Assembly: GCA_904395815.1 (NCBI GenBank)
Contig: CAJFOC010000056.1
Span: 1-59,327 of the forward strand
DNA: 59,327 nucleotides
Origin: an uncultured Holdemania sp.
Lineage (GTDB): Bacteria; Bacillota_I; Bacilli_A; Erysipelotrichales; Erysipelotrichaceae
Direction: 5' to 3'
Shown here piece by piece: positions 16,288 through 25,277 of the stretch. The translations under genes and the position numbers were made by a program. The first letter of the stretch is position 1. Each line of letters begins with the position of its first letter. The notes under the pieces were generated by a model that was given only the letters and a program-made list of their open reading frames with translations, made no database searches and was not told the origin of the DNA.

Positions 16288-16716
16288 ATGATCGTGGTTT
16301 ATACTTCACCCGGATGCGCCTCCTGCCGCAAGGTCAAACAATGGCTGAAAGACAGGAAACTTCCGTTTATAGAAAAAAATATATTCACAACGCTGCTGAA
16401 CGAAAAGGAGATCCGGCATCTTTTGATGCGCAGTGAAAATGGATCGGAAGATATCATTTCCAAGCGTTCCAAAATCATTCAGCAGAACCATCTGAACCTG
16501 GACGAGATGACGATCAGCGAGCTGGTTCAGTTTATTCAGGAGAATCCTTCGGTACTGAAACGGCCGATTATCCTGAACGAAAGAAACTTCCAGGTCGGCT
16601 ATGACGAAGAGGAAATCGATGCTTTCGTCCCGCAGGAGCTGCGTTCCCTGGCACGGCTGTCCTGCAATCCGAACTGTCCGAACTACGCCGGCTGCGGCAA
16701 AGTCAGGGAGGAATAA
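16288..16716 (+). CDS. spx: Spx family redox regulator (ArsC fold)
   Basis: Spx binds the RNA polymerase alpha C-terminal domain and redirects transcription during thiol stress. The 142-residue protein has the redox pair C10-A-S-C13 in MIVVYTSPGCASCRKVK, the conserved KRPIILNERNFQVGYDEEEI segment, and the expected ArsC-like length plus a tail. Unusually, the C-terminus carries three more cysteines (SCNPNCPNYAGCG). ATG 16288 lies behind GGCGGTGA; an ATG at 16273 is in frame but lacks a ribosome site. It has its own promoter and terminator. It could instead be an MgsR-type paralogue. Confidence 0.88.
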   Translation: MIVVYTSPGCASCRKVKQWLKDRKLPFIEKNIFTTLLNEKEIRHLLMRSENGSEDIISKRSKIIQQNHLNLDEMTISELVQFIQENPSVLKRPIILNERNFQVGYDEEEIDAFVPQELRSLARLSCNPNCPNYAGCGKVREE

Positions 16717-16745
16717 ACAAGCATCTGCGGATGCTTGTTTTGTTC
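16716..16745 (+). terminator. Terminator of spx
   Basis: Perfect ten-base stem (16716-16725 and 16730-16739), loop TGCG, T-rich tail. Confidence 0.8.
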
Positions 16746-16769
16746 AACGCGAAGAAAGGGGAGCTGCAT

Positions 16770-17912
16770 GTGAAAATACTGGTAGGGTTGTCAGGAGGCG
16801 TGGATTCTGCGGTCGCCGCCTGGCTGCTGAAACAGCAGGGACTGGATGTGACCTGCGCCTTCATGAGAAACTGGGATTCCATGGCCAACAACGATTTTCT
16901 CGGCAATCCCAATGCCGAAGACGACGTCTGTCCGCAGGAAAAAGACTGGATGGACGCCCGCAGCGTGGCTGAAACGCTGGGATTGCCGTTATTGCGTGTG
17001 GATTTTGTCCGGGAATACTGGGACGATGTCTTCACCCGTTTTCTGCAGGAATACCGGCGGGGAAGAACGCCCAATCCGGATATTCTGTGCAACCGCTACA
17101 TCAAATTTTCCAGCTTTCTGGATTATGCCCGAAAACAGGGCTTTGACACGCTGGCTACCGGACATTACGCGCGCAGCGTACGGACGGAAAACGGCAGCCG
17201 GCTGTACAAGGCGGCAGATCTTAACAAGGATCAGAGTTATTTTCTCTGTCAGATTTCGCAGGATGCGCTGTCGCATACGCTGTTTCCGTTAGGGGAAATC
17301 GACAAGCCGCAGGTACGAAATATCGCTGCCCAGCTGCAGCTGTCGATCGCGGATAAAAAAGATTCCACCGGGATCTGCTTTATCGGCGAACGCAATTTCC
17401 GCGAATTTCTGAAAAACTATCTGCCGGCGCAGGAAGGTCCGATTGTGGACGTCGTCAGTCAGCGCGTGTTAGGAAAGCATCAGGGCGTTCTGTACTACAC
17501 GATCGGCCAGCGCAAGGGATTGGGGATCGGCGGCGGAGGCGGTCCGTGGTTTGTGGTCGGCAAGGACGTGGAACGCAACGAGCTGCTGGTCGCATCCGGC
17601 GATCATAACGAATGGCTTCTCAGCGACAGCTGTCTGGTCAGCGATGTGCACTGGCTCAGCGGCAAGGCCCCGGCGCTGCCGTTGACATGCTGCGCCAAAT
17701 TCCGCTACCGTCAGAAAGACAATCCGGTTGTGGTGGAGGCGGTTGATGAGCGGCATGTTCGGGTCCGCTATCCGCAAGGAGTCAGCGCCGTTACGCCAGG
17801 GCAGCAGGCGGTGTTCTATCTGGAAGAGGAATGTCTGGGCGGCGGCGTCATTGAGGAAACGTGGCGGGACGGCATTTCCCTGACGCAGAGAATTCAGAGG
17901 TTTGCGCGATGA
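16770..17912 (+). CDS. mnmA: tRNA-specific 2-thiouridylase
   Basis: MnmA thiolates U34 of Lys, Glu and Gln tRNAs in an ATP-dependent reaction. The 380-residue protein shows the PP-loop GLSGGVDSAVAAWLL at the N-terminus, the first catalytic Cys in PDILCNRYIKF near residue 108, and the second in STGICFIGERNF near residue 203. GTG 16770 is the start: it lies after GGGGAGC and gives the canonical VKILVGLSGG. The stop overlaps the next ATG by four bases. In B. subtilis, trmU also lies just before recD2, with small genes between. Confidence 0.96.
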   Translation: MKILVGLSGGVDSAVAAWLLKQQGLDVTCAFMRNWDSMANNDFLGNPNAEDDVCPQEKDWMDARSVAETLGLPLLRVDFVREYWDDVFTRFLQEYRRGRTPNPDILCNRYIKFSSFLDYARKQGFDTLATGHYARSVRTENGSRLYKAADLNKDQSYFLCQISQDALSHTLFPLGEIDKPQVRNIAAQLQLSIADKKDSTGICFIGERNFREFLKNYLPAQEGPIVDVVSQRVLGKHQGVLYYTIGQRKGLGIGGGGGPWFVVGKDVERNELLVASGDHNEWLLSDSCLVSDVHWLSGKAPALPLTCCAKFRYRQKDNPVVVEAVDERHVRVRYPQGVSAVTPGQQAVFYLEEECLGGGVIEETWRDGISLTQRIQRFAR

Positions 17913-18601
17913 GCGGTCTGACCCGTTCGCGCCGCTGGGCGCTGTTATTGAACTATCTGGTCGGCTATACCTTTCTTTATCCGCTGCTGGCCGGCATGCT
18001 GAGCGTGACGGTCTATGAGCTGAGCGGAATGGATATCCGCAGCTGGCTCAGCGGACTGATTTATCTGTTTGTCCTGATCAGTTCACTGATGCTGGCCTGG
18101 CCTCTGATCCAAAGAGACGGAAAGAAATTTCTCGCCCGGCCGCGGGCAATCGTTCAGGATTCAGCCAAGCGGTATGTGGTGATGTATTTCTCCATGCTGG
18201 TGCTGAATGTCCTCATCATCCTGCTCAGCGGCCAGACCAGCAGTCAGAATCAGGAAACCATCGTTTCCGAACTGATTCGTTCTCCGCTGCAGATCGTACT
18301 GGTAACCTGTGTTTTCGCTCCGATTGTGGAAGAACTGGTTTTCCGCGGCGTATTGTTTACCAGCCTGCGGCAAAGGGCAGGATACCGGATTGCCGCGCTG
18401 GTCAGCGGGTTGCTGTTTGGTTTGCTGCATGTGTATTCTTCCCTGTTTGCCGGCAACTGGATGGATCTGTGCTTTCTTGTCGTCTATGGCGCCATGGGAG
18501 TTCAGCTCTGCCTGGCCTATGAACACAACGAGACCCTTTTCAGTCCGATCCTGATGCACGCGTTCAACAATCTGATCAGCGTGATTCTGATCCTGGTCTG
18601 A
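17909..18601 (+). CDS. CPBP family intramembrane metalloprotease
   Basis: The 230-residue membrane protein has six or so hydrophobic segments and the CPBP (Abi/CAAX-like) motifs EELVFRG near residue 146, FGLLHV, and HAFNN near the end, which supply the glutamate and histidine metal ligands. Family members act in prenyl-protein-like processing or bacteriocin self-protection; the substrate here is unknown. ATG 17909 overlaps the mnmA stop (ATGA), so they are coupled. Confidence 0.9.
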   Translation: MSGLTRSRRWALLLNYLVGYTFLYPLLAGMLSVTVYELSGMDIRSWLSGLIYLFVLISSLMLAWPLIQRDGKKFLARPRAIVQDSAKRYVVMYFSMLVLNVLIILLSGQTSSQNQETIVSELIRSPLQIVLVTCVFAPIVEELVFRGVLFTSLRQRAGYRIAALVSGLLFGLLHVYSSLFAGNWMDLCFLVVYGAMGVQLCLAYEHNETLFSPILMHAFNNLISVILILV

Positions 18602-18621
18602 AAAAGAACAGGGGGAAGAGA

Positions 18622-20814
18622 ATGGAAGAAAAAGACAAAATCCGCGGCAAACTGAAACAGGTCATCTTCCGCAATGAAGATAACGGCTATACCGTAGCGC
18701 GTTTTCATGTGGATGACCTGCAGCAGCGTACCCTGACGGTGACCGGCTACTTTCCCCATTTCAGCGATGACCTGCTGATCGAGCTGGAAGGGGCCTATGT
18801 CGATCATCCGCGTTACGGCATGCAGTTTCAGGCACAGTCGTTTCATCGCGTTATGCCGGATGATGTGGATTCCGTCATCCGTTTTCTCAGCGGTCCGCGT
18901 TTTGAAGGGATTGGCCGCAAATTCGCGCAGTCGATCGTTGAAACGCTGGGCAAGGATGCGCTGAAGCGTATTCAGCAGGATCCGCAGATTCTCGACAAAG
19001 TTCCGAAAATGACGGACAAGCGCCGCCAGGCTATTCTGGAAGGGTTGAAAGAGTGCGACGATGCGCTGGAAAATCTGATTCAGTTTTTTACACTTCATGG
19101 ATTGGGCATGCGCAACGTCATGAAACTGGAACGGGTGTACGGGAAGGATGCCGTCGCCATCATCGAGGAAAACCCGTACCGCATGGTGGAAGAAATTGAT
19201 GGAATCGGTTTTGCGACGGCTGATAAAATCGCCATGTCGCTGGGCTTTGAGCTGGATGATCCGCGGCGGTTGCAGGCGGCGATGGTAGCGCTGGTGGATC
19301 AGATGAACATGAGCAGCGGCGATACCTATGTAATGAAGGAGGAACTGCGGACGCAGATGCAGCGCCGCTGTCGCGGCCTGCAGTATGATTTTGATGAACT
19401 GCTGAGCCAGCTGCTGCAAAACCGGCGGTTGGTTGAGGAAGAAGACCGGCTGTATCATGCCGATCAATACGATGCGGAAAATCAGATCGCCATGACGCTG
19501 ACGACCTTTCCATGGGATCCGCTGCCCAAGGCGGACATGGCGCAGCTGCAGCAGCAGCTGGAATTGCTGCAGCAGCAGTTGGCCATCACCTATGATGAAA
19601 ATCAGCTGCGGGCCATCACGACCTTCTTTGAACAGGATGCGATGATTCTGACCGGCGGCCCGGGAACCGGCAAAACGACGGTGGTGCGCGCGCTGATTGA
19701 GCTGTTTCGCAAGCTGTATCCGATGCAGACGATCGCCTGCTGCGCGCCGACAGGCAGGGCGGCCAAGCGGCTGGCCGAGCTGACCGGCTCGCCGGCCTAC
19801 ACGATTCACAGCCTGCTGGGATGGGATCTGGAGTCCAACACGTTTTCCAAAACCGAACAGGATCCGCTGATCGTGGATATGCTGATCGTCGATGAATTTT
19901 CGATGGTTGACAACTGGCTGTTCGCCGCGCTGTGCCGTGCGTCGGGGCATGTAAAAAAGCTCTGCATCATCGGCGATGAGGATCAGCTGCCGTCGGTGCG
20001 CTGCGGATGTGTGCTGAAAGATCTGATCGACTCCCGATTGCTTCCCCTTGTTCGCCTGCAGCGGATTTTCCGGCAGAGCGAGGGCAGCGATGTGATTACG
20101 CTGGCTCATCAGATCCGCCAGGGAGAAACCGGCAATCTGGATTGTCATGGCGATGTCGCTTTCTTTCCCGCCGGGCTTTACGAAGTCAAGGACCGGGTGC
20201 TCAGCATCGTCAGTTCCGCTTTGAAAAAAGGCTATGACCTGCAGGATATTCAGGTTTTGGCATGCAAGTACAACGGTCCGGCCGGCATCGACCGGCTGAA
20301 TGCCGCCCTGCAGCAATGTCTTAATCCCCCGAGCCCTGGCAAGCGGGAGTGGAAGGCAGGATACCGCACTTTTCGTGAAGGAGATAAGATTCTGCAGCTG
20401 AAAAATCAGCCGGATGACGACGTTTACAACGGGGATGTCGGCTTTCTTGTCGAAATCATTCGCGCCGAGGAGGATGAAGCCGGGAAAAACCGCCTGATCG
20501 TTGACTTCGATGGGATTCTGGTGGAATACACGGCCGAAAATCTGCTGAATATCTCCCATGCCTACTGCATTTCGGTGCACAAATCGCAGGGCAGCGAATA
20601 TCCGATCGTCATCATGCCGGTAGTCCGGGATTATGGCATCATGCTGCAGCGCCGGCTGATTTATACCGGGGTTACCCGGGCCAAAAAATCGCTGGTGCTG
20701 TTAGGGGAACAACAGGCGCTGTTGCAGGGAATTGCCAGCGCGGATCATCATCTTCGCAAAACGACGCTGTGCCGTCGGATCGAAGCGCTGCTGCAGACGG
20801 ATTTTCCCGAATAA
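18622..20814 (+). CDS. recD2: RecD2-type ATP-dependent DNA helicase
   Basis: RecD2 is a 5'-3' SF1B helicase acting in DNA repair without RecBC. The 730-residue protein has an N-terminal OB/helix-hairpin-helix region (FEGIGRKFAQSIVE and EIDGIGFATADKIA), Walker A GGPGTGKTT near residue 343, Walker B LIVDEFSM near residue 423, and the C-terminal motif AYCISVHKSQGSEYPIVI. Length fits RecD2. ATG follows AGGGGGAAGAG. It sits between mnmA/CPBP and a small protein, as in the B. subtilis trmU-yrrC region. Confidence 0.95.
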   Translation: MEEKDKIRGKLKQVIFRNEDNGYTVARFHVDDLQQRTLTVTGYFPHFSDDLLIELEGAYVDHPRYGMQFQAQSFHRVMPDDVDSVIRFLSGPRFEGIGRKFAQSIVETLGKDALKRIQQDPQILDKVPKMTDKRRQAILEGLKECDDALENLIQFFTLHGLGMRNVMKLERVYGKDAVAIIEENPYRMVEEIDGIGFATADKIAMSLGFELDDPRRLQAAMVALVDQMNMSSGDTYVMKEELRTQMQRRCRGLQYDFDELLSQLLQNRRLVEEEDRLYHADQYDAENQIAMTLTTFPWDPLPKADMAQLQQQLELLQQQLAITYDENQLRAITTFFEQDAMILTGGPGTGKTTVVRALIELFRKLYPMQTIACCAPTGRAAKRLAELTGSPAYTIHSLLGWDLESNTFSKTEQDPLIVDMLIVDEFSMVDNWLFAALCRASGHVKKLCIIGDEDQLPSVRCGCVLKDLIDSRLLPLVRLQRIFRQSEGSDVITLAHQIRQGETGNLDCHGDVAFFPAGLYEVKDRVLSIVSSALKKGYDLQDIQVLACKYNGPAGIDRLNAALQQCLNPPSPGKREWKAGYRTFREGDKILQLKNQPDDDVYNGDVGFLVEIIRAEEDEAGKNRLIVDFDGILVEYTAENLLNISHAYCISVHKSQGSEYPIVIMPVVRDYGIMLQRRLIYTGVTRAKKSLVLLGEQQALLQGIASADHHLRKTTLCRRIEALLQTDFPE

Positions 20815-20858
20815 TCCGCTTCAAACCGGTCATACTATCCGCAGAAGGAGTGGATAGC

Positions 20859-21014
20859 ATGAAAAAATGGTTTTGTTTTTTCGCAGCCGGCATGGCCATC
20901 GGCGTATGGATAGCCTTCAACAACGAAGAGGAACTGGAAGACGCGTATTACAAGGCCTGCCGCTGCAAGAAGAAAATGGTCCGGAAGCTGCACCAGATGG
21001 ATCTTGATCGCTGA
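20859..21014 (+). CDS. Small single-pass protein, hypothetical
   Basis: The 51-residue product starts MKKWFCFFAAGMAIG, a signal-anchor-like hydrophobic segment, followed by an acidic patch (NNEEELEDAY) and a basic, cysteine-containing end (CRCKKKMVRK). It resembles the small YtxH-style membrane proteins but I cannot name a family. ATG 20859 follows AGAAGGAG. A terminator begins at its last base. Confidence 0.6.
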   Translation: MKKWFCFFAAGMAIGVWIAFNNEEELEDAYYKACRCKKKMVRKLHQMDLDR

Positions 21015-21037
21015 CCCCGCGGAAGCGGGGTTCTTTT
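21014..21037 (+). terminator. Terminator between the small protein and the AI-2E gene
   Basis: Seven-base stem ACCCCGC/GCGGGGT, loop GGAA, then TCTTTTT. The next start codon lies only four bases after the T-run. Confidence 0.8.
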
Positions 21038-21040
21038 TGA

Positions 21041-22114
21041 ATGAAGGACTGGTATCGTAAAACAGACTGGAAACGTTTGCTGCGGTGTCTTCTGTGCGTG
21101 CTGTGTGTATTGCTGATGCTGCAGCTGACCGGCTGGCAGCAGTCGTTAGTCAAACTGATCCGCACCCTGCTTCCGCTGTTGTTTTCCTGTCTGATCGTCT
21201 TTCTTTTTGAACCGCTGGTGGAAAAGCTTCCGTTTCGCCGCGGGCTGAGCTGCACCCTTGTTTATTTCGGTTTTCTGGCGTTACTGGCCGGGATTGTTTC
21301 GCTGATCGTTCCGCTTTTTGTGCAGCAGGGAGCGCAGCTGATCGGCGAGGCGGACCGCATGCGCACCATCGTGGCGCAAAGCCGGCTGTGGGAATGGATG
21401 ATGACGCTGAATCTGGATTTGAGCTCGATGTTTTCCTATGGAACTCAGGCTGCGCTGTCCATGACCCGCGGCGCTTTTGACCGGCTTTCCTTCCTGGGCG
21501 TCAGCTTCATCGGCGCTTACTTTCTGGCGCTGGATCTGATGCCGATCGCCCGGTTTGCCCAACGCCGGCTGCCTTCCTATCAGCACTGGCTGTTGTTTTA
21601 CAAGACCAGCTCCCGGGTCGTGTATCATTATCTGCGCGGCGTCAGCCTTGATCTTCTGTTTCTGTTTGTCAGCGTTTCGCTGTTGCTGATGCTGTTTCAG
21701 GTCAACAACGCGCTGCTTTATGCGGCTTTGCTGGCGCTGCTCAATCTGATTCCCTATCTGGGCGCGCTGATCGGTCAGGCGCTGATTCTGTTGTCCCGTT
21801 TTTTTCAGACCGGACAGATCCCCTGGCTGCTGGGAATTCTGTTGTGGCTGATCCAGCAGGCGGAAGCTAACTGGGTTCAGCCGATGATCTTCAAGCGCGT
21901 CATGAATCTCAAGCCGATCGCTACCTGGATCGCCATGCTGGCAGGAAGCTGCTTTTTCGGCGTGGTCGGCGTCATTCTGGCTCCCATTCTGGCCGCGGTG
22001 ACGCAGCTGGCCTGGCGCAGCTACCAGTTTGCGAAATGCACGGAAACAGTTGGCACCTGGGAAAGTGTGTGGTATAATTTTGACAGTTTTGAAAACGAAG
22101 ACGAAGAAGAGTAA
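21041..22114 (+). CDS. AI-2E family transporter (UPF0118)
   Basis: The 357-residue protein has about seven to eight membrane segments and the family C-terminal pattern LLNLIPYLGALIGQ followed by NWVQPMIFKRVMNLKP and GVVGVILAPILAAV. Family members export autoinducer-2 or exchange sodium for protons; the substrate here is unknown. B. subtilis yrrI holds the same position before alaS. ATG 21041 lacks a separate ribosome site; GCGGGG in the preceding terminator arm is the only candidate. Its 3' end contains the alaS promoter and the start of the alaS T-box. Confidence 0.88.
   Translation: MKDWYRKTDWKRLLRCLLCVLCVLLMLQLTGWQQSLVKLIRTLLPLLFSCLIVFLFEPLVEKLPFRRGLSCTLVYFGFLALLAGIVSLIVPLFVQQGAQLIGEADRMRTIVAQSRLWEWMMTLNLDLSSMFSYGTQAALSMTRGAFDRLSFLGVSFIGAYFLALDLMPIARFAQRRLPSYQHWLLFYKTSSRVVYHYLRGVSLDLLFLFVSVSLLLMLFQVNNALLYAALLALLNLIPYLGALIGQALILLSRFFQTGQIPWLLGILLWLIQQAEANWVQPMIFKRVMNLKPIATWIAMLAGSCFFGVVGVILAPILAAVTQLAWRSYQFAKCTETVGTWESVWYNFDSFENEDEEE
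22050..22078 (+). promoter_or_regulatory. Promoter of the alaS T-box transcript, inside the upstream gene
   Basis: TTGGCA, 17-base spacer, TATAAT within the last 25 codons of the AI-2E gene. Confidence 0.7.
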
Positions 22115-22318
22115 GACAGCTGGATCCGGCGCAGAGAGAAAACGATGGTGCGAAGTTTTCCCGGAACCTGTCTGAAGCCGCTTCCGAGTTTGCCCAAAGC
22201 AACGTTTCGCTCTGCGTTAAAGAGAAGTGAGGGCACCGGGTTTCTTCAGAACCGGTGAATCAGGATGGTACCGCGTTGACATCAGCGTTCCTGAAGTTTC
22301 AGGGCGTTTTTTATTTTG
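22085..22318 (+). promoter_or_regulatory. T-box leader (alanine) of alaS
   Basis: The T-box sequence AGGATGGTACCGCG is at 22262-22275. Downstream, a stem (arms about 22287-22295 and 22300-22307, one bulged T) is followed by six T residues as the terminator. Stem I seems to begin in the coding end of the AI-2E gene, where GAAG-AGTAA could pair with CTTC. The opposite loop reads GAAGCCG, suggesting specifier GCC for Ala. The T-box call is firm; the exact specifier is inferred. Confidence 0.85.
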
Positions 22319-22339
22319 TAGAAGAGAGGAAGGACACAC

Positions 22340-24961
22340 ATGAAAGAATTAACAGGCAGCCAGGTCCGGCAGATGTTCCTGGACTATTTCAAATCCAAAG
22401 GGCACATGATTGAACCGGGAGCTTCGCTGGTTCCTCATAACGATCCGACTTTGCTATGGATCAATGCGGGCGTAGCGGCGCTGAAAAAATATTTTGACGG
22501 AACGGAAAAGCCGGCCTGCAACCGCATCGCCAACGCTCAGAAATCGATCCGGACCAACGACATCGAAAACGTCGGCAAAACAGCCCGGCATCATACGTTT
22601 TTTGAAATGCTCGGCAACTTTTCCATCGGCGATTACTTCAAAAAAGAAGCGATTCCTTTCGCCTGGGAATTCCTGACGTCGCCTCAATGGCTGGGCTTTG
22701 ATAAAAACAGGCTGTACGTCACCGTCTATCCGGACGATGAGGAAGCCTATGCCATCTGGACTCAGGATTGCGGCGTCGATCCGTCGCATATTCTGAAAAC
22801 CGCCGACAACTTCTGGGAAATCGGCGAGGGGCCAGGCGGTCCGGACAGCGAAATCTTTTACGACCGCGGCGAAAAATACGATCCGGAAGGATTGGGCGAA
22901 AAGCTGTTTTTTGAGGAAATGGAAAACGACCGCTACGTCGAAATCTGGAATATCGTTTTCTCGCAATACGATTGCCGGCCGGGAACCGATCGCCGTCTGT
23001 ACAAGGAACTGCCGCACAAGAACATCGATACCGGCATGGGCTTGGAGCGGTTGGTTTCGATCATTCAGGATGGCGAGACCAACTTTGATACCGATCTGTT
23101 TCTGCCGATCATCCGGGCGACGGAAAAAATGGCCAGACTGCCGTATGAAGGGGAAGCCCGGATGGCCTACCGCGTCATTGCCGACCACATCCGCACGGTA
23201 ACCTTTGCGCTGAGCGATGGAGCCATGTTCTCCAACGAGGGACGGGGCTATGTGCTGCGCCGGGTGCTGCGCCGGGCGGTCCGTTACGGCATCAAACTGG
23301 GGATTCAGGGCGCGTTCATGTACCGTCTGGTAGAGGTTGTGGCGGACAACATGAAAGATTTCTATCCTTATCTGACAGAAAAGACGGAATTTGTCGCCCG
23401 TCTGGTCAAAACCGAGGAAGAAGCGTTCCATTCCACGCTGGCCAACGGAGAGAAGCTGCTGAAAGAAGAGCTGGAGCGGGCGCAGGGACAGAAAACGTTG
23501 TCGGGCGAAGTGGTTTTCCGGCTGTATGACACCTATGGCTTCCCGGTGGAACTGACACGGGAAATCGCTCAGGAGAAGGGCTTTGCGCTGGATGAGGAAA
23601 GCTTTCTGCAGCAGATGAAGCAGCAACGTGAGCGGGCCCGGGCGGCACGGGAAGAAGTGCAGTCGATGACCAGCCAGTCCGCCGATCTGATGGATTTTAC
23701 CGCGCCGTTTACCTTTACCGGTTATCAGACCATGGAAGATGAGGGCGTCATCACCGGACTGTTTTGCCAGGGAAAACGGGTAGAATCGCTGGCTGAAGAA
23801 GGGGATGTGATCCTGGATCAGTCCTGTTTCTATGCGGAAAGCGGCGGTCAGGTCGCCGATGGCGGCGTGATGAGCGCGCCGGGGATCGAGTGCGAGGTGC
23901 TGGACGTCAAGAAAGCGCCGCATCAGCAGTTCATGCACCACGTCCGCGTTCATAACGGCGTTTTGCGCGAAGGAATGAAACTGCAGCTGAAAGTAGATCA
24001 GCCGCGGCGCAGAAAAACGATGGCCAACCACTCCTGCGTTCATCTGATGCAGAGCGCGCTGAAGCGCATCGTCGGCAATCACATCGCTCAGGCCGGCTCT
24101 TTTGTCAGCCAGGATTACGCCCGCTTTGATTTCACTCATTTTGAAAAAGTCAGCGACCAGCAGCTCAGCGAGGTGGAAGCGATGGTCAACCGCTTCATCA
24201 TGGATCAGCTGCCGGTCACTACCGAAGTGATGAACGTGGACGATGCGAAAAAATCGGGCGCCATCGCCTTGTTCGATGAAAAATACGGCGATCAGGTCCG
24301 GGTTGTTTCGATGGGCGAGGTGTCGAAGGAACTCTGCGGCGGAACGCATGTTGCCAACACGCAGGATATCGGGCTGTTCAAAATTGTCAGCGAGGAAAGC
24401 ATCGGTTCCGGAATCCGCCGGATCAGCGCCGTGACCGGCTATCGCGCCTATGAGGAATTCGTGAAGCAGCAGCAGTCGCTCAAGAACATCGCCGCCCGGC
24501 TGAAAATGAACAGCCTGAACGGCGTGGAAGAAAAAGTCGCCGCCGTGGTGGAAGAAGCCGGCGCGCTGAAAAAGGAAATCGCTCAGCTCAATCAGAAGAT
24601 GCTGGTACTCAGCGCCGATGAGATGCTCAGCCGGGCGGAATCGATCCACGGGCTTCAGGTATTGCTGGAAAAAGTTTCCGGACTGGATGGACAGGCGATG
24701 AAAACACTGGCGGAAACGCTTCGGAATAAATGTGAAAAATCTTTCATCTTCCTGGCCTGTCCGTCTGAGGGCAAGGTCACCTATGTCTGTGCCTGCAGCA
24801 AAGAGGCCATAGCTCAGGGGAAAAAGGCCGGCGACTTTGTCAAAGCCGCGGCGCAGATGAGTCAGGGCAACGGCGGCGGCCGTCCGGACCTGGCACAGTC
24901 GGGTGGAAAGGACGCTTCCCGAATCGACGAAGTGTTCGCGATGATCCGCTCAAAACTCTGA
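22340..24961 (+). CDS. alaS: Alanyl-tRNA synthetase
   Basis: AlaRS charges tRNA-Ala and edits mischarged Ser and Gly. The 873-residue protein has the full layout: class II catalytic domain at the N-terminus (HHTFFEMLGNFSIGDYFKKE), tRNA-binding middle, editing domain with NHSCVHLMQSAL (HxxxH) near residue 564 and CGGTHV near residue 666, then a C-terminal coiled and DHHA1 region ending GGGRPDLAQSGG. ATG follows GAGGAAGGA. It is controlled by the T-box leader upstream. Confidence 0.98.
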   Translation: MKELTGSQVRQMFLDYFKSKGHMIEPGASLVPHNDPTLLWINAGVAALKKYFDGTEKPACNRIANAQKSIRTNDIENVGKTARHHTFFEMLGNFSIGDYFKKEAIPFAWEFLTSPQWLGFDKNRLYVTVYPDDEEAYAIWTQDCGVDPSHILKTADNFWEIGEGPGGPDSEIFYDRGEKYDPEGLGEKLFFEEMENDRYVEIWNIVFSQYDCRPGTDRRLYKELPHKNIDTGMGLERLVSIIQDGETNFDTDLFLPIIRATEKMARLPYEGEARMAYRVIADHIRTVTFALSDGAMFSNEGRGYVLRRVLRRAVRYGIKLGIQGAFMYRLVEVVADNMKDFYPYLTEKTEFVARLVKTEEEAFHSTLANGEKLLKEELERAQGQKTLSGEVVFRLYDTYGFPVELTREIAQEKGFALDEESFLQQMKQQRERARAAREEVQSMTSQSADLMDFTAPFTFTGYQTMEDEGVITGLFCQGKRVESLAEEGDVILDQSCFYAESGGQVADGGVMSAPGIECEVLDVKKAPHQQFMHHVRVHNGVLREGMKLQLKVDQPRRRKTMANHSCVHLMQSALKRIVGNHIAQAGSFVSQDYARFDFTHFEKVSDQQLSEVEAMVNRFIMDQLPVTTEVMNVDDAKKSGAIALFDEKYGDQVRVVSMGEVSKELCGGTHVANTQDIGLFKIVSEESIGSGIRRISAVTGYRAYEEFVKQQQSLKNIAARLKMNSLNGVEEKVAAVVEEAGALKKEIAQLNQKMLVLSADEMLSRAESIHGLQVLLEKVSGLDGQAMKTLAETLRNKCEKSFIFLACPSEGKVTYVCACSKEAIAQGKKAGDFVKAAAQMSQGNGGGRPDLAQSGGKDASRIDEVFAMIRSKL

Positions 24962-24969
24962 AATATGCC

Positions 24970-24998
24970 TTTCAATTTCCTTGGGTTTACGATAAAAT
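24970..24998 (+). promoter_or_regulatory. Promoter of the ireB-ruvX unit
   Basis: TTTCAA, 17-base spacer, TAAAAT, between alaS and ireB. Confidence 0.65.
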
Positions 24999-25019
24999 AA
25001 ACTACAAGGAGGGATATCC

Positions 25020-25277
25020 ATGTCAAAACAAATTACGGAAACGATGTCCTTTAAATCAGAAGAAATCCGTCGGGACAACATCAAACAGGTGCTTCGTCTG
25101 ACGAAGGAGGCCCTGGAAGAAAGAGGATACAATGCGGTGAATCAGCTGGCAGGATATCTGATTTCCAACGATCCGGCGTACATTTCTTCTCATCATAACG
25201 CCCGCAGCATCATTCAGTCAGTCGAACGTTATGAAATTATCGAGGAGCTTGTCCGTTCCTACCTGGAAGAAAAATAA
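25020..25277 (+). CDS. ireB: IreB family regulatory phosphoprotein (UPF0297)
   Basis: The 85-residue protein (MSFKSEEIRRDNIKQVL, then ALEERGYNAVNQLAGYL and RYEIIEELVRSYLEEK) matches IreB/YrzL, a small protein phosphorylated by the PASTA kinase IreK in enterococci and linked to cephalosporin tolerance. ATG follows AGGAGGG. The neighbourhood alaS-yrzL-yrrK is conserved in Firmicutes. It overlaps ruvX by one base. Confidence 0.93.
   Translation: MSKQITETMSFKSEEIRRDNIKQVLRLTKEALEERGYNAVNQLAGYLISNDPAYISSHHNARSIIQSVERYEIIEELVRSYLEEK

Noticed and set aside
18517-20580. A 687-codon open frame on the minus strand opposite recD2
   Set aside because: The composition (His-, Gln-, Arg-rich) is that of an antisense shadow, no ribosome site or family motif is visible, and recD2 on the other strand is fully supported.
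22454-24649. A 731-codon open frame on the minus strand opposite alaS
   Set aside because: It is the mirror of alaS codon bias, with no recognisable domain. Similar shadows oppose mltG/udk (25979-27589) and ackA (40357-41358).
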